Positions 40,660 through 49,694 of a DNA stretch of 64,000 nucleotides are shown here, one piece after another; the stretch's first letter is position 1; each line of letters opens with the position of its first letter. A program made the translations under genes and the position numbers. The notes beneath the pieces were generated by a model. The model was not told the origin of the DNA, did not search any database, and was given only the letters and a program-made list of their open reading frames with translations. The stretch comes from Thermoplasmata archaeon (GTDB lineage: Archaea > Thermoplasmatota > Thermoplasmata > Thermoplasmatales > Thermoplasmataceae): contig JAJZXU010000017.1 in assembly GCA_021806235.1 (NCBI GenBank), positions 62,001 to 126,000 of the forward strand, given 5' to 3'.

Positions 40660-41647
40660 ATATGAAAAGATAAATGATAAAGATGATATTTTATATATAT
40701 TACTGGCAGGTACAACAAAAATTTCAGCGATAAATGGAATATCTGCGGCTGGGGAATCACCGGAATTAACAGAATTAACACCAACTTTAGATTCAGAGAT
40801 AATACACTCTGGAAAATGCATAAGTTACAATGTTATTCCCATGACCTCCGGTGGTATACCTACACCGGCAATAATTACAAGAGCCTCAAATGAAATTTCT
40901 AAGATAAACACATTAATAATAGATTCAGGTTTAACAGAGTATCCCAAAATACCATTTTTATATACAGGATTAAGAGAGGCCAGAAACTTTTCCGAAGAAA
41001 CAGCATTAAAAAATTATGAAAATGCAATAAATTATGGAGAGTATATAGGAAAATTGATAGATAATAAATATAAATATATATTTATTGCCGAGAGTGTTCC
41101 CGGCGGTACAACAACTGCATATGCTGTTTTAAAAGCCCTTGGCTATGATTATATGACGAGCAGTTCATTGAAGGAAAACCCGGATAGCGTTAAGAATGAT
41201 TTAATTGATAGGGCATTTAAAAGGGTTAAATTAAACAGAAATGATTATAATAACATTATAAGGGAATATGGCGATTATATGATGGCTTTATCTGCAGGAA
41301 TAAGCAGAAATGTTAAAAAATCAAATATAATTTATTCGGGTGGTACACAGATGGCAAATGTTTATTTACTGGATAAATTAATAAATAAATCACGGAATAG
41401 ATATGTTTTTACAACAAAGTATGTAATGAATGACAGAAATGATTTAATGAGAAATATAGTAAATGATAATATAATATATTCAAACACAGATTTCTCAAAT
41501 ATAAACGGGTTAAATTACTATGAAAAAGGTTATGTAAAAGAGGGTACAGGCTTTGGGGCAGCTTTTGGTTTATCATATATACTGACAGAAAATGAAAAGG
41601 AAATATATAGCAATATTAAAAGGGTTTATAACTCATTTTTAAATTAG
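40634..41647 (+). CDS. cobT: Archaeal CobT-like nicotinate-nucleotide:base phosphoribosyltransferase (UPF0284/TIGR00303)
   Basis: The 337-residue protein belongs to the archaeal CobT-like family, which activates the lower ligand base (alpha-ribazole phosphate) for cobalamin. Visible blocks are LLAGTTKISAINGISAAGESPELTELTPTLDSE, MTSGGIPTPAIITRAS, AESVPGGTTTAYAVLKALGY and YEKGYVKEGTGFGAAFG. It belongs with cbiB upstream but is now separated from it by 2.2 kb. Its gene converges on sppA with a 4-base overlap. Confidence 0.88.
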   Translation: MEVINGNKIYEKINDKDDILYILLAGTTKISAINGISAAGESPELTELTPTLDSEIIHSGKCISYNVIPMTSGGIPTPAIITRASNEISKINTLIIDSGLTEYPKIPFLYTGLREARNFSEETALKNYENAINYGEYIGKLIDNKYKYIFIAESVPGGTTTAYAVLKALGYDYMTSSSLKENPDSVKNDLIDRAFKRVKLNRNDYNNIIREYGDYMMALSAGISRNVKKSNIIYSGGTQMANVYLLDKLINKSRNRYVFTTKYVMNDRNDLMRNIVNDNIIYSNTDFSNINGLNYYEKGYVKEGTGFGAAFGLSYILTENEKEIYSNIKRVYNSFLN

Positions 41648-42366
41648 AATTTTTTCATTGCCTCAATAAAGCTTTCAAATGATACTGAGATAAACCTTGA
41701 CATAAATGGTTTCCTCGGTGTTAAATTTTTTATTCTGTTATCGTTTGTTTCCCTTTTTAGTTCATCCAGTGTGGAATTTAAATCACCTATATCATCGATT
41801 AAATGGTTCTCTTTTCCCATTTTAGCTGAAAATACTAAACCAGTTGCGATATTATCTATTTCCTCATCGCTGTAATTTCTTCTTTCTTTTACCTCATTTT
41901 TGAATTTTAAAAATATGTCGTTCATGAGATTATTATAGATTTCCTGCTCTTCATCCGTCATTTTCCTGAAAGGTGAATTAATATCCTTATATTTTCCTAT
42001 TTTGTTTGTTCTCATTTTTATTCCTATTTTATCCATGAAGTCCGATAAATCTGGGGAAAAACTGATTACACCTATTGATCCGACTATTGATGTTCCCATC
42101 GCAAAAATTTTTTTTGCAGAGCATGATAGCCAGTAAGCGCCTGAAGCTCCAATGCCCTCAATTAATGCGTATATTGTTTTATTTTTACCAATCTCCATTA
42201 ATTTGTTGTATAAAATTTCTGTTGAATTGGCATCACCACCACCGGAATTTATTATTAATAAAAGCCCTCTTATTTTCTTTTTTTTATTTATATAATCAAG
42301 AACAGGCATATACCTTGACAACATAGAATTATTTATGGTACCATTGAAATTTAAGGTTGCTATCAT
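41644..42366 (-). CDS. sppA: Signal peptide peptidase SppA (S49 family)
   Basis: The 240-residue protein is an S49 Ser/Lys peptidase. The nucleophile Ser lies in GIGASGAYWLSCSAKKIFA, the GGGDANS loop precedes it, and GSIGVIS and the expected catalytic Lys in KIGKYKDINSPF follow. The family degrades leftover signal peptides. Unlike many members it has no N-terminal membrane helix, so it may be cytoplasmic or associated with the membrane only peripherally. It is followed downstream by cobT in the opposite direction. Confidence 0.9.
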   Translation of the reverse strand: MIATLNFNGTINNSMLSRYMPVLDYINKKKKIRGLLLIINSGGGDANSTEILYNKLMEIGKNKTIYALIEGIGASGAYWLSCSAKKIFAMGTSIVGSIGVISFSPDLSDFMDKIGIKMRTNKIGKYKDINSPFRKMTDEEQEIYNNLMNDIFLKFKNEVKERRNYSDEEIDNIATGLVFSAKMGKENHLIDDIGDLNSTLDELKRETNDNRIKNLTPRKPFMSRFISVSFESFIEAMKKF

Positions 42367-42382
42367 ATATAATGTATAAATA

Positions 42383-43018
42383 TTAGATATTAAAACTATT
42401 CCTTATGCTATTATTGAAGTCGCTTAATGTTTTTTCAGGATTATCAGAATTATAAATGGATCTACCGATAATAACATAGTCCGATCCGAGCAACAGTGCA
42501 TTTAAAATATCTCCACCCTGTGATCCAGCACCCGGAGATATTATCTTCAAATTGCCGGATAATTCCTTAACCTTTTTTAAATATAATGGCCTGTTAGCTG
42601 GAGCTACCAAACCGTAAACACCAGCCTTTTTAGATGTTTCTATTAATTTGTCAGTAATATCATCCACATATGATTCCTGTGACATTGAAACAACTGAAAA
42701 TACCTTTGTATTTTTTGCAGAATCAACAACTGCTTTTAATGATTTATAACCGGTAAATGCGTGTGCTATAATCCCCCATGCATTGTATTCATTTACCTTT
42801 TCTGTTATCAATTTATCAGTATTATCTATATCTGCAAGCTTAAAATCGCATATTATTTTGGAATATTTTGATAATTCTCTGATAATTTTAATACCGTTCT
42901 CTAAAATTATAGGCCAGTTAACCTTTATTGCAAATACCTTATCTCCCAGGTTTTTTGCAAGATTTATAGCCTCGTCATGATCATAAATATCCAGGGCAAA
43001 TATTATTTTATTTTCCAT
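42383..43018 (-). CDS. pyrF: Orotidine 5'-phosphate decarboxylase
   Basis: The 211-residue TIM barrel has the N-terminal FALDIYDHDEA, a catalytic Lys in VFAIKVNWP, and the signature IICDFKLADIDNT with the DxKxxD tetrad. The phosphate-binding SPGAGSQGG and the VIIGRSIYNSDNPEKTL end are present. It makes UMP from OMP. It stands divergently from pyrE, which makes its substrate, across a 330-base interval. Confidence 0.95.
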   Translation of the reverse strand: MENKIIFALDIYDHDEAINLAKNLGDKVFAIKVNWPIILENGIKIIRELSKYSKIICDFKLADIDNTDKLITEKVNEYNAWGIIAHAFTGYKSLKAVVDSAKNTKVFSVVSMSQESYVDDITDKLIETSKKAGVYGLVAPANRPLYLKKVKELSGNLKIISPGAGSQGGDILNALLLGSDYVIIGRSIYNSDNPEKTLSDFNNSIRNSFNI

Positions 43019-43059
43019 TGTTGGCTATTTATATTTCATTAATAAATTTAATTAATAAC

Positions 43060-43330
43060 CTGAATTTCGCAAGAAAACTTGTGTAAAACTATCAGTTAGA
43101 CCTGTGAATCTGGGAACACTCTGAATATTTTAATGTCCCTCTGGTAGTGCACCAGTGAGGAACCGATCGGGTAGATTTATCTTCATCCACTTTCGGATAA
43201 CAAAACTGCTGTAGAAAGCCTAGATGTGGTGTTGGGATTGATGTAAGCCTGATTCGGATAGCAGAAGAAGGTCTCGGGAAAGGTCTACACGCTTTAGCGG
43301 TGATGAATGCCACGGTAACATATATTATAT
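43060..43330. other. G/C-enriched interval with inverted repeats between pyrF and pyrE
   Basis: No intact gene is present, but the stretch is clearly richer in G and C than its surroundings, which in an A/T-rich genome marks either a structured RNA or a young insertion. It contains CTGGT-AGTGC-ACCAG (about 43140-43154), CTGCT ... AGCAG pairing and an ACACGCTTTAGCGGTG end. The last looks like a degenerate IS605 right-end hairpin. One plus frame reads IRIAEEGLGKGL, loosely TnpB-like. I favour a decayed IS605 remnant. It does not match SRP RNA or RNase P RNA. Confidence 0.35.
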
Positions 43331-43351
43331 AAATGAAAGGGATTAAGTTTT

Positions 43352-43861
43352 ATGCTTGGTCAGGATTTAATAAAAAGTGGATCCATAAAGTTCGGTGATT
43401 TTGTATTAACTTCCGGAAAAAAATCTGATTATTACGTTGATATAAAAGAAGGCGCTACAAAACCAGAATTATTAAATGAAATTTCCGTGGAATTATCAAA
43501 GAAATTAACTGCAAAAAAAATAGCTGGCATGGAACTTGGTGCAGTTCCATTAATTGTTGCAACTTCACTGAAAGCAAATATTCCCTATATAATAGTAAGA
43601 AAAGAAGAGCGTGAGCATGGAACAAAGAAGAGGATAATAGGAGAAATCAATAAAAATGAGGAAATAGATTTAATAGAGGATGTTGTTACAACTGGCAATT
43701 CATTATTAAAAACAGCAGATATACTGAGAAAGAATGGTGCGGTAATAAGGCATGCAATATGTGTTGTAGACCGTGAATCAGGTGGTTATGATTTACTAAA
43801 ATCAAATGGCATAGAACTGGAATCACTGGTTAAAATATCAGATATACTAAAATCAAGATAA
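43352..43861 (+). CDS. pyrE: Orotate phosphoribosyltransferase
   Basis: The 169-residue enzyme makes OMP from orotate and PRPP. It has FVLTSGKKSDYYVDIKEG, MELGAVPLIVATSL, the flexible loop RKEEREHGTKKRI, and the PRPP motif IDLIEDVVTTGNSLLKTA. The short length is usual for archaeal PyrE. It converges on the aIF6 gene with a 9-base overlap. Confidence 0.95.
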   Translation: MLGQDLIKSGSIKFGDFVLTSGKKSDYYVDIKEGATKPELLNEISVELSKKLTAKKIAGMELGAVPLIVATSLKANIPYIIVRKEEREHGTKKRIIGEINKNEEIDLIEDVVTTGNSLLKTADILRKNGAVIRHAICVVDRESGGYDLLKSNGIELESLVKISDILKSR

Positions 43862-44509
43862 TGTATCATCTATTCTTCCAAGTTCTATTGATGTTGTGGC
43901 ATTTCCTACTAAAATACCATTAGAATTTGTTATTATTGATGAACCTATATAATAGCTTCCATAATTTGCAGTTCCGGTATTTACATTTATACCAAACAGT
44001 TCCTTTAAATTTTTCATTTCTTCATCTGTTGCTTCAGGTGATACTAACATGCCCTTATCATTTAAAACGGCAACACTGCCCACGGTTTTTACCCCTGCTA
44101 TACTTGATTTTATTACCTCAACACCCAGTGTATCAGCTATTGCCTTTTCTGATGATTCCGTAAATGATGGGTGTATTACTGCAGCCTTATCATTTGTTAT
44201 CACATTATTGCCTATTGCATTTAATCTATCCTTTAAAAATAATATATTCCTGCCACCTGTATCCAGGCCGGCAAACTCATCAGGGTTGGATAAACCCGAT
44301 ACAACAATTCCACTGGAATTAAATGCAATCATTGTACCTATTAAACTGAAATTATCTATGATAACATGTAATGTGTTTACCTTGAGTATATCTTTTATTA
44401 TATCCTCTGTTTCTGGACTTATATTTTTAGGTACAAACGCTGTGTCTTTATAGGCTTTTATATAAACACCTATAAAATCACTATCAAAAATCGAAAATTG
44501 TTTTATCAT
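43853..44509 (-). CDS. eif6: Translation initiation factor 6 (aIF6)
   Basis: The 218-residue protein has the pentein repeats typical of aIF6: FIGVYIKAYKDTAFVPKN, GTMIAFNSSGIVVSGL, NNVITNDKAAVIHPSF, VKTVGSVAVLNDKGMLVSP and NGILVGNATTSIELGRID. It binds the large ribosomal subunit and keeps it from joining the small one. It follows the L31e gene by a few bases, as in many archaea. Confidence 0.95.
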   Translation of the reverse strand: MIKQFSIFDSDFIGVYIKAYKDTAFVPKNISPETEDIIKDILKVNTLHVIIDNFSLIGTMIAFNSSGIVVSGLSNPDEFAGLDTGGRNILFLKDRLNAIGNNVITNDKAAVIHPSFTESSEKAIADTLGVEVIKSSIAGVKTVGSVAVLNDKGMLVSPEATDEEMKNLKELFGINVNTGTANYGSYYIGSSIITNSNGILVGNATTSIELGRIDDTLS

Positions 44510-44514
44510 AATTA

Positions 44515-44787
44515 TTATGGAAGTAATATTTCCGTTGTTCCATCCTCTAATTTTATTATCTTTAAACTTATTTTTGTTTTTATATGCTTTCTGCTCCTGT
44601 CCCAGAGCATTTCATTAACCTTATTATCCATCCATATTTTATCCATATCGGATTTTGTATATTTGGATACACTATCCTTAATTATCTGCACTGCCGTATC
44701 TGCTCTTCTTGACTTTGATGAAAATCTTGCTTTTCTCAAAGATATATTTATTAACTCTTCATTTGTTAGTTCCTGGTTTTCAACCAT
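44515..44787 (-). CDS. rpl31e: Ribosomal protein L31e
   Basis: From the ATG at 44787 the 90-residue product reads NISLRKARFSSKSRRADTAV, VSKYTKSDMDKIWMDNKVNEMLWDRSRK and KISLKIIKLEDGT, the standard L31e blocks. It lies 10 bases after L39e, in the conserved archaeal order S19e-PDCD5-L39e-L31e-aIF6. Confidence 0.95.
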   Translation of the reverse strand: MVENQELTNEELINISLRKARFSSKSRRADTAVQIIKDSVSKYTKSDMDKIWMDNKVNEMLWDRSRKHIKTKISLKIIKLEDGTTEILLP

Positions 44788-44797
44788 TATAAACACC

Positions 44798-44953
44798 TCA
44801 TAATTTTAGATGTGACCTTCTCCAGTTCCTTCTCCTGGGATTCTGTGTCATTTTCCTGTCAGTTTTTAACATTACCCAACCCGGTACTCTTCTATTGGAT
44901 TTTACCTGTTTCATCAATCTTATTTTTTTGCCCAGTGGCTTATTTCTACTCAT
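44798..44953 (-). CDS. rpl39e: Ribosomal protein L39e
   Basis: The 51-residue frame starts [18 protein letters not shown] and ends with the Arg/Trp-rich [14 protein letters not shown], the invariant L39e tail that lines the peptide exit tunnel. The frame is too short for usual gene-length cut-offs but is unambiguous. It lies two bases downstream of the PDCD5-family gene and 10 bases upstream of L31e. Confidence 0.96.
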   Translation of the reverse strand: MSRNKPLGKKIRLMKQVKSNRRVPGWVMLKTDRKMTQNPRRRNWRRSHLKL

Positions 44954-44955
44954 TT

Positions 44956-45297
44956 CTATCTCCTCTCTATTTTTGTTTCATGCTGATTTCCGATTAATCT
45001 GGAAAGTATATTCTTTAATTCCTCATCGCCTATAACCCTATTTATTCTTCCCATACCTGCAAGCTGTATCAATTGATTCTCCACATTATCAACAAGGTCA
45101 GGTCTTACAAGTTTTAATGTGTTCAGTCTTTCCCTTGCCTCTGAAGAAAGTATCTGACGTAGAACCTGCTGCCTTCTGGCCTCTTCATGGTCAGACTGCT
45201 TTCTGTTCTCTTCTTCCATTTGATTTTCCTGAGCTGACCTCTGCATTTCCTCAAGTTTACGTCTCCTTATCCTCTCTAACTCATCGTCGTCGCTCAT
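44956..45297 (-). CDS. PDCD5-family DNA-binding protein
   Basis: The ATG at 45297 gives 113 residues. The N-terminal helix is charged ([16 protein letters not shown]), and the core [40 protein letters not shown] is the PDCD5/TFAR19 signature, forming a three-helix bundle. Archaeal members bind DNA or associate with translation genes, and the precise role is unsettled. Its place between S19e and L39e is conserved. Confidence 0.93.
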   Translation of the reverse strand: MSDDDELERIRRRKLEEMQRSAQENQMEEENRKQSDHEEARRQQVLRQILSSEARERLNTLKLVRPDLVDNVENQLIQLAGMGRINRVIGDEELKNILSRLIGNQHETKIERR

Positions 45298-45343
45298 AGA
45301 TATCTTCTCCATATATTCTTATAATATTCATAAAATTTTTTAT

Positions 45344-45793
45344 TTACAAATATTTTTCAAATGTTTTATCCTTTTCGCTTAACCCTTTCATTACTTCTTT
45401 TGATGCCTTATCAAGTAATGATTGACCTGCAGGTGTTATTATTCTGCCTGTTTTATCCTTTTTCACATAGTTCATGGATTCCAGTGTCTGTAATATATTT
45501 CTTATTATAAACCTGCTACCTGAAACAGGATGGTATCTCTTTGTTCCCCTATCCTGCCTGCTCCCGTATTCCTGGCTTAATCTTGATATGCCTATATTGC
45601 CCTTAAGGTATACCTTTCTGAGCACGGATGCTAATCTCGTATAATACCAGTCGTCCTGGGTCCACGCTTTTTCCCTTCCTATTCCATCCTTAACATATTT
45701 TGTCCAGTCTGGAATGGGTACATTTTTTTCCTTAAATTCCGATGCAATTTTATTTATTAATAAATCTGCAGGTACTTCTTTTACATCTACCAT
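45344..45793 (-). CDS. rps19e: Ribosomal protein S19e
   Basis: The 149-residue protein has the S19e blocks VPADLLINKIASEFKEKN, WTQDDWYYTRLASVLRKVYLKGNIGISRLSQEYG and RGTKRYHPVSGSRFIIRNILQTLESMNYV. It is a small-subunit protein needed for 16S rRNA maturation. It heads the S19e-PDCD5-L39e-L31e-aIF6 operon. Confidence 0.96.
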   Translation of the reverse strand: MVDVKEVPADLLINKIASEFKEKNVPIPDWTKYVKDGIGREKAWTQDDWYYTRLASVLRKVYLKGNIGISRLSQEYGSRQDRGTKRYHPVSGSRFIIRNILQTLESMNYVKKDKTGRIITPAGQSLLDKASKEVMKGLSEKDKTFEKYL

Positions 45794-45821
45794 TTTATCA
45801 CGATGGGGGTTTATTTATAAA

Positions 45822-47429
45822 CTATTTATAAGATTTTCGTATTTTAAAAAAATTTTTATTCGGAACAGTTATTATAAATATAATTATATTTATAAAAATA
45901 TTAATTGAAACGAATGAAAATAGTGAATGGTAAATGTTATGATATAAAATATATGATATACCGAGAACCGGCAATATTGATGCTACAAGTACTATAATGG
46001 AAATTATAAATATGGGCAGTAAGGGGTATTTGCCAAATGAATAATAATTCAGATTTGAAACCCCTGCAGGTAGTTTTTTAATTAATTTCCTGATATTTGT
46101 ATATAGGATAATATAAAATAATAATATTATATCAATAAATTCTATTATATCTATTACTCCGAGATTTCTGGCCAGTAATGATAAAATTATTATAACTGCT
46201 ACTGCTATGACAGAAAAAATTATGAGGCCAAATATGCTTTTATAATACGATATCTGGTTTCTGGTTACTGGCAATGAGTTTAATATTTCTATTCCCTTTC
46301 CCTCTATTACAAGTAAGAATAGTGAATAGAAGGATGAGACAAATATTGTAAGATATATCAGTAATACAAGTGTAGATGAAAAAACACCGGTGCCTATTTC
46401 CAGAAATAGTGGTATTGTAAATAATATAGGCAAAAATATATACGTTAAATTCTGCGATTTTCTAAATGTGCTTTTTATATCCTTTTTTAGAAAACCTTTG
46501 TATAATTTATCCGATTTTATTTTTGATAATATTATCTCACTTGAACTATTTTCCTCTGAGGTCATTAAAACATTATATAGCTTATACCTTATTTTTGAAT
46601 ATATAAATAAAAAGGCAAGGAGAATTATAATTGATACAGTAATTTCAATTAACCTTAAAAACAGTGGTGCATTATAATTTAAATATATCAAATATTCAAG
46701 GTTTACTGGGAATATTAAATATTTTACATCGTATGGCAGTGAGTTAAGTGCTACTGTCACATGGGAGAATATAGCTGGATTTTCCAGTATGGAATAAAAA
46801 ACTCCAAGAAATATGAATAAGGATAATATTTTTATCACATTTTTAACCGATGAATGCTTCTTTGATCTCTGTCCTCCGTATATAAATATTACAGATGAGA
46901 TAATAAAGCTTAATAGCAGTATTGCAAAGGAGAATAATAATCCTAAAAATACTGTCTGGTAATCAAATTTTAATAAAAAGAAGAATATTATTGATGGCAT
47001 TATAATGAATATATATGATGATGCATTGTATATGAACCATGAGATAAAGGGAACATTAACATTAACCTTTATTGGTACGGATTTTAATGGGCTCATAATA
47101 TTATTTACATATATTGAATTTAAGAATACCAGTGAATTATAAATGCCCAGTATAAACAGGTATATGTAAAATATTAAACCTAATGATGCTATAGATGCGT
47201 AATTTTTTTCCCCAAAGTACACGGAATTTAATAAAACCGAAAATAATGAAAAGGTCATTGCATTCATTGCATATGATGTTGATATATACCTTGAAAAATA
47301 CTGATTTTTGTTTTCATATTCCATTCTTCTCTGGAACTGCGGAGAATCTTTCAATGCAAGGTAACGCTGCTCCACCATTATAACCTTGCTTAAGAACATT
47401 ATATTATTCTTTTTATCCAATGCAAACAC
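45822..47429 (-). CDS. ABC-2-like permease, multi-helix membrane protein
   Basis: The 535-residue frame (ATGs at 47399 and 47378 are later alternatives; the last begins MVEQRYLALKDSPQFQ) encodes about twelve hydrophobic helices arranged as two halves around a central charged loop (KIRYKLYNVLMTSEENSSSE). It has no catalytic motif. The ABC ATPase gene at 47629 lies just upstream on the same strand, so the two probably form an exporter. A 170-base omega-RNA-like insertion now separates them. The substrate is unknown. Confidence 0.7.
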   Translation of the reverse strand: MFALDKKNNIMFLSKVIMVEQRYLALKDSPQFQRRMEYENKNQYFSRYISTSYAMNAMTFSLFSVLLNSVYFGEKNYASIASLGLIFYIYLFILGIYNSLVFLNSIYVNNIMSPLKSVPIKVNVNVPFISWFIYNASSYIFIIMPSIIFFFLLKFDYQTVFLGLLFSFAILLLSFIISSVIFIYGGQRSKKHSSVKNVIKILSLFIFLGVFYSILENPAIFSHVTVALNSLPYDVKYLIFPVNLEYLIYLNYNAPLFLRLIEITVSIIILLAFLFIYSKIRYKLYNVLMTSEENSSSEIILSKIKSDKLYKGFLKKDIKSTFRKSQNLTYIFLPILFTIPLFLEIGTGVFSSTLVLLIYLTIFVSSFYSLFLLVIEGKGIEILNSLPVTRNQISYYKSIFGLIIFSVIAVAVIIILSLLARNLGVIDIIEFIDIILLFYIILYTNIRKLIKKLPAGVSNLNYYSFGKYPLLPIFIISIIVLVASILPVLGISYILYHNIYHSLFSFVSINIFINIIIFIITVPNKNFFKIRKSYK

Positions 47430-47474
47430 CTTCAGTTAATGCAATAAATACTAATCTGTTATAATTATAATATT

Positions 47475-47647
47475 TCATCTGATCATCCCAGGGATTCAGG
47501 CCACAGGCCTGTGGAATACCGGTGAGTGTACCTCTCCTATCTAACTTCTGCCCTTCTTTTATATTTTTCATGCCTTCAAAGCCCTCTAATCAACCCCTGC
47601 GTTGCCCTCATGTAATAAACCCACGGCTTTAGTCATGGGTAGTTGAC
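47475..47647 (-). mobile_element. Solo IscB omega-RNA element (miniature insertion)
   Basis: On the minus strand this stretch starts GTCAACTACCC with an ACCCATGACTAAAGCCGTGGGT hairpin (plus-strand 47619-47640). It continues through CATGAGGGCAACGCA, GTTGATTAG, GGGCTTTGAA and GCAGAAGTTAGAT, matching the region upstream of the IscB gene at 33.6 kb, and ends near the perfect palindrome CCACAGGCCTGTGG. It contains no iscB. It is inserted between an ABC ATPase and its permease, and its left end supplies the last codons and stop of the ATPase. Confidence 0.7.
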
Positions 47648-48417
47648 TTTATTGTATCCTTCAGTGAATTAAGGAGATTATCCAGATCTTCATCACCGGT
47701 TAATTTCAGGAAAACATCCTCCAGATCACTATTGCTTGAACCGGCTTCCTGCCTCAATGCCTCAAGATTTCCCGTTCCTGCAATGTTTCCATTATATAAT
47801 ATAGAAATATTATCGCAGACAGTTTCAGCGATTTCCATTATGTGTGTGGAAAATATTACAGTTTTGCCCTTTTCTGTAAGGCTTTTTAATAATTCCTTTA
47901 TAATCTTTGATGATTTCGGGTCAAGGCCATTCATGCCCTCATCCATTATTATTAATTCAGGATCGTGTATTAATGCAGATATTATTGCAACTTTCTGCTT
48001 TGTGCCGAAGGATAATGAACCTATAAATTCATTGAGATACTTTGTTAGTTCCAGTGCTGATGTAAATGCATTGATTCTCTGCTTTAAATCCTTATCATCA
48101 ATATGGAATACAGACCCTATAAAGTTAAAAAATTCTACGGGTGTTAATGATTCATAAAGTGCTGGAGTTTCAGGTATATAGCCAATAATATTTTTTATTT
48201 TATCAGGATTGTCATATGTTTTTATATCATTTATATATACACTGCCGGTAGTCGGTGCAAGTATCGCTGCCATGATCTTCAGTAATGTTGTTTTGCCTGA
48301 ACCGTTAGGACCAAGAATACCATAAATTTGACCTGATTCTATATTCAGGTTTATGCCATTAAGTGCTGTTGTTTCACCGTATCTTTTATATAAATCCTTA
48401 ATTTCTATAAAGCTCAA
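47629..48417 (-). CDS. ABC transporter ATP-binding protein (C-terminus replaced by an insertion)
   Basis: The 262-residue protein has Walker A GPNGSGKTTLLK, the Q-loop around IGYIPETPALYESL, the signature SFGTKQKVAI (LSxGxxQ variant), Walker B ELIIMDEGMNGLD and the switch His in IFSTHIMEI. It energises an ABC-2-type exporter, probably with the permease at 45822. Its last residues (STTHD) and stop are encoded by the left end of the solo omega-RNA element, so the original tail is lost, but all catalytic motifs are intact. Confidence 0.9.
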   Translation of the reverse strand: MSFIEIKDLYKRYGETTALNGINLNIESGQIYGILGPNGSGKTTLLKIMAAILAPTTGSVYINDIKTYDNPDKIKNIIGYIPETPALYESLTPVEFFNFIGSVFHIDDKDLKQRINAFTSALELTKYLNEFIGSLSFGTKQKVAIISALIHDPELIIMDEGMNGLDPKSSKIIKELLKSLTEKGKTVIFSTHIMEIAETVCDNISILYNGNIAGTGNLEALRQEAGSSNSDLEDVFLKLTGDEDLDNLLNSLKDTIKSTTHD

Positions 48418-48449
48418 TGTATTAGTAATGAAATATATTATATATAATT

Positions 48450-49664
48450 TTATATGGTACTACCGTTTATTTTTCTTTCCTTATTTAATGCGATTAATAT
48501 TATTATGCCTGCTATTATGGAAACAAAGCCTGCATATGTGTATGAATATGATGGCCTTAATTCATATAATGCACCCATAATTATATTTGCTATAAAAAAG
48601 CCCATTGACCTTGATGAGGATAGTATTCCCATTCCAGATCCCATTTTATCAGAACTTACAATTTTTGATATTATTGATGGTTCAAAGGTTTCTGTTATGC
48701 CAAAAGCTATTGCCACAACCGCAACTGATGCATAAAAACCTGTAAGGCCAAGGGAGTATATTATGCTCAGTGCAAAACCTAAGGTACCCAGACCTGCCAG
48801 TATATAACCATATAACCCCAGTGATAGGGTTTCATTTTTAATTGCCCTTTTACTTAATGCAAATCCAGTTAATGATGATATGCCCAAGAATATGCCATAT
48901 GAAATTACTCCTGACATAATTCTCAGTGCTAATGAATTGCCGGGATTCTCGGCTATTGTTATTATTGGGAACCCCATAGTGTATGATCCGAAGCCAAACA
49001 GTAGTGTACCTATAATAATGCCCTCAAAAACAAATTTGCCTTTTGTATTTTTTTTCTCTGTATTTTTTTTCTCTGTATTTTTATTACTGCCATTATTATC
49101 TACCCTGGTGTGTTTTTTGCCCTTTACGGATGCAATAATAATGGTTGATATTATCAGTGGAAATATTGAAAAAAAGAACAGGTATTTATATGAAAAATGT
49201 AGGAGGATGAGTATAACTAAAATTATTATGGATACTATGCCGCCACCAACATCCAGACCGTGTAAAACGCCAAAAGCAGAGGTTCTCTCACCTGTATCAA
49301 CATTTTCGGCTAAAAATGACCTCCTTGTGGGTGATCTTAAATTACGCATCCACCATCCAAAGGAGAATAGGGGAATTGCTATAAACGGTATATAACTGAA
49401 GGCTGTAAATGATAATAATGGTATTAAACTGTTGCCAAAAACCGTAATTTTTTTACTGCCATATTTATCGGCTAATTTTCCACCCATGTATGAAAACAGA
49501 GCACCAAAACCAAAAATAAATGCCTCTACCACACCAAAAACGAAAAAATTCAGTTTTAAAACAAAAATTAAAAATATTGGTAATATTGCCATAGCACCCT
49601 GATATCCCATATCCGCAAAAAATGCTGAAAAACCTATATAATATGATATTTTTGGTGCTTTCAT
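48450..49664 (-). CDS. Major facilitator superfamily transporter
   Basis: The 404-residue protein has about twelve hydrophobic helices, an MFS motif A-like loop GGKLADKYGSKKITV between helices 2 and 3, and a Lys/Asn-rich cytoplasmic central loop with a short tandem repeat (EKKNTEKKNT). The second half has FALSKRAIKNETLSLGLYG in the position of the repeated motif A. The substrate cannot be assigned; drug or sugar export families are possible. It lies 33 bases upstream of the ABC ATPase on the same strand. Confidence 0.85.
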   Translation of the reverse strand: MKAPKISYYIGFSAFFADMGYQGAMAILPIFLIFVLKLNFFVFGVVEAFIFGFGALFSYMGGKLADKYGSKKITVFGNSLIPLLSFTAFSYIPFIAIPLFSFGWWMRNLRSPTRRSFLAENVDTGERTSAFGVLHGLDVGGGIVSIIILVILILLHFSYKYLFFFSIFPLIISTIIIASVKGKKHTRVDNNGSNKNTEKKNTEKKNTKGKFVFEGIIIGTLLFGFGSYTMGFPIITIAENPGNSLALRIMSGVISYGIFLGISSLTGFALSKRAIKNETLSLGLYGYILAGLGTLGFALSIIYSLGLTGFYASVAVVAIAFGITETFEPSIISKIVSSDKMGSGMGILSSSRSMGFFIANIIMGALYELRPSYSYTYAGFVSIIAGIIILIALNKERKINGSTI

Positions 49665-49694
49665 TATATGATATTAATTTATATTATTAATATT

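Noticed and set aside
43060-43330. SRP 7S RNA or RNase P RNA candidate
   Set aside because: The diagnostic helix 8 motif of SRP RNA and the conserved GAGGAAAGTCC-type region of RNase P RNA are absent; GAGGAACCGATCGGG is not a match.
47629-47660. The ATPase C-terminus STTHD as a conserved natural tail
   Set aside because: These codons coincide with the left end of the omega-RNA element, so they come from the insertion.
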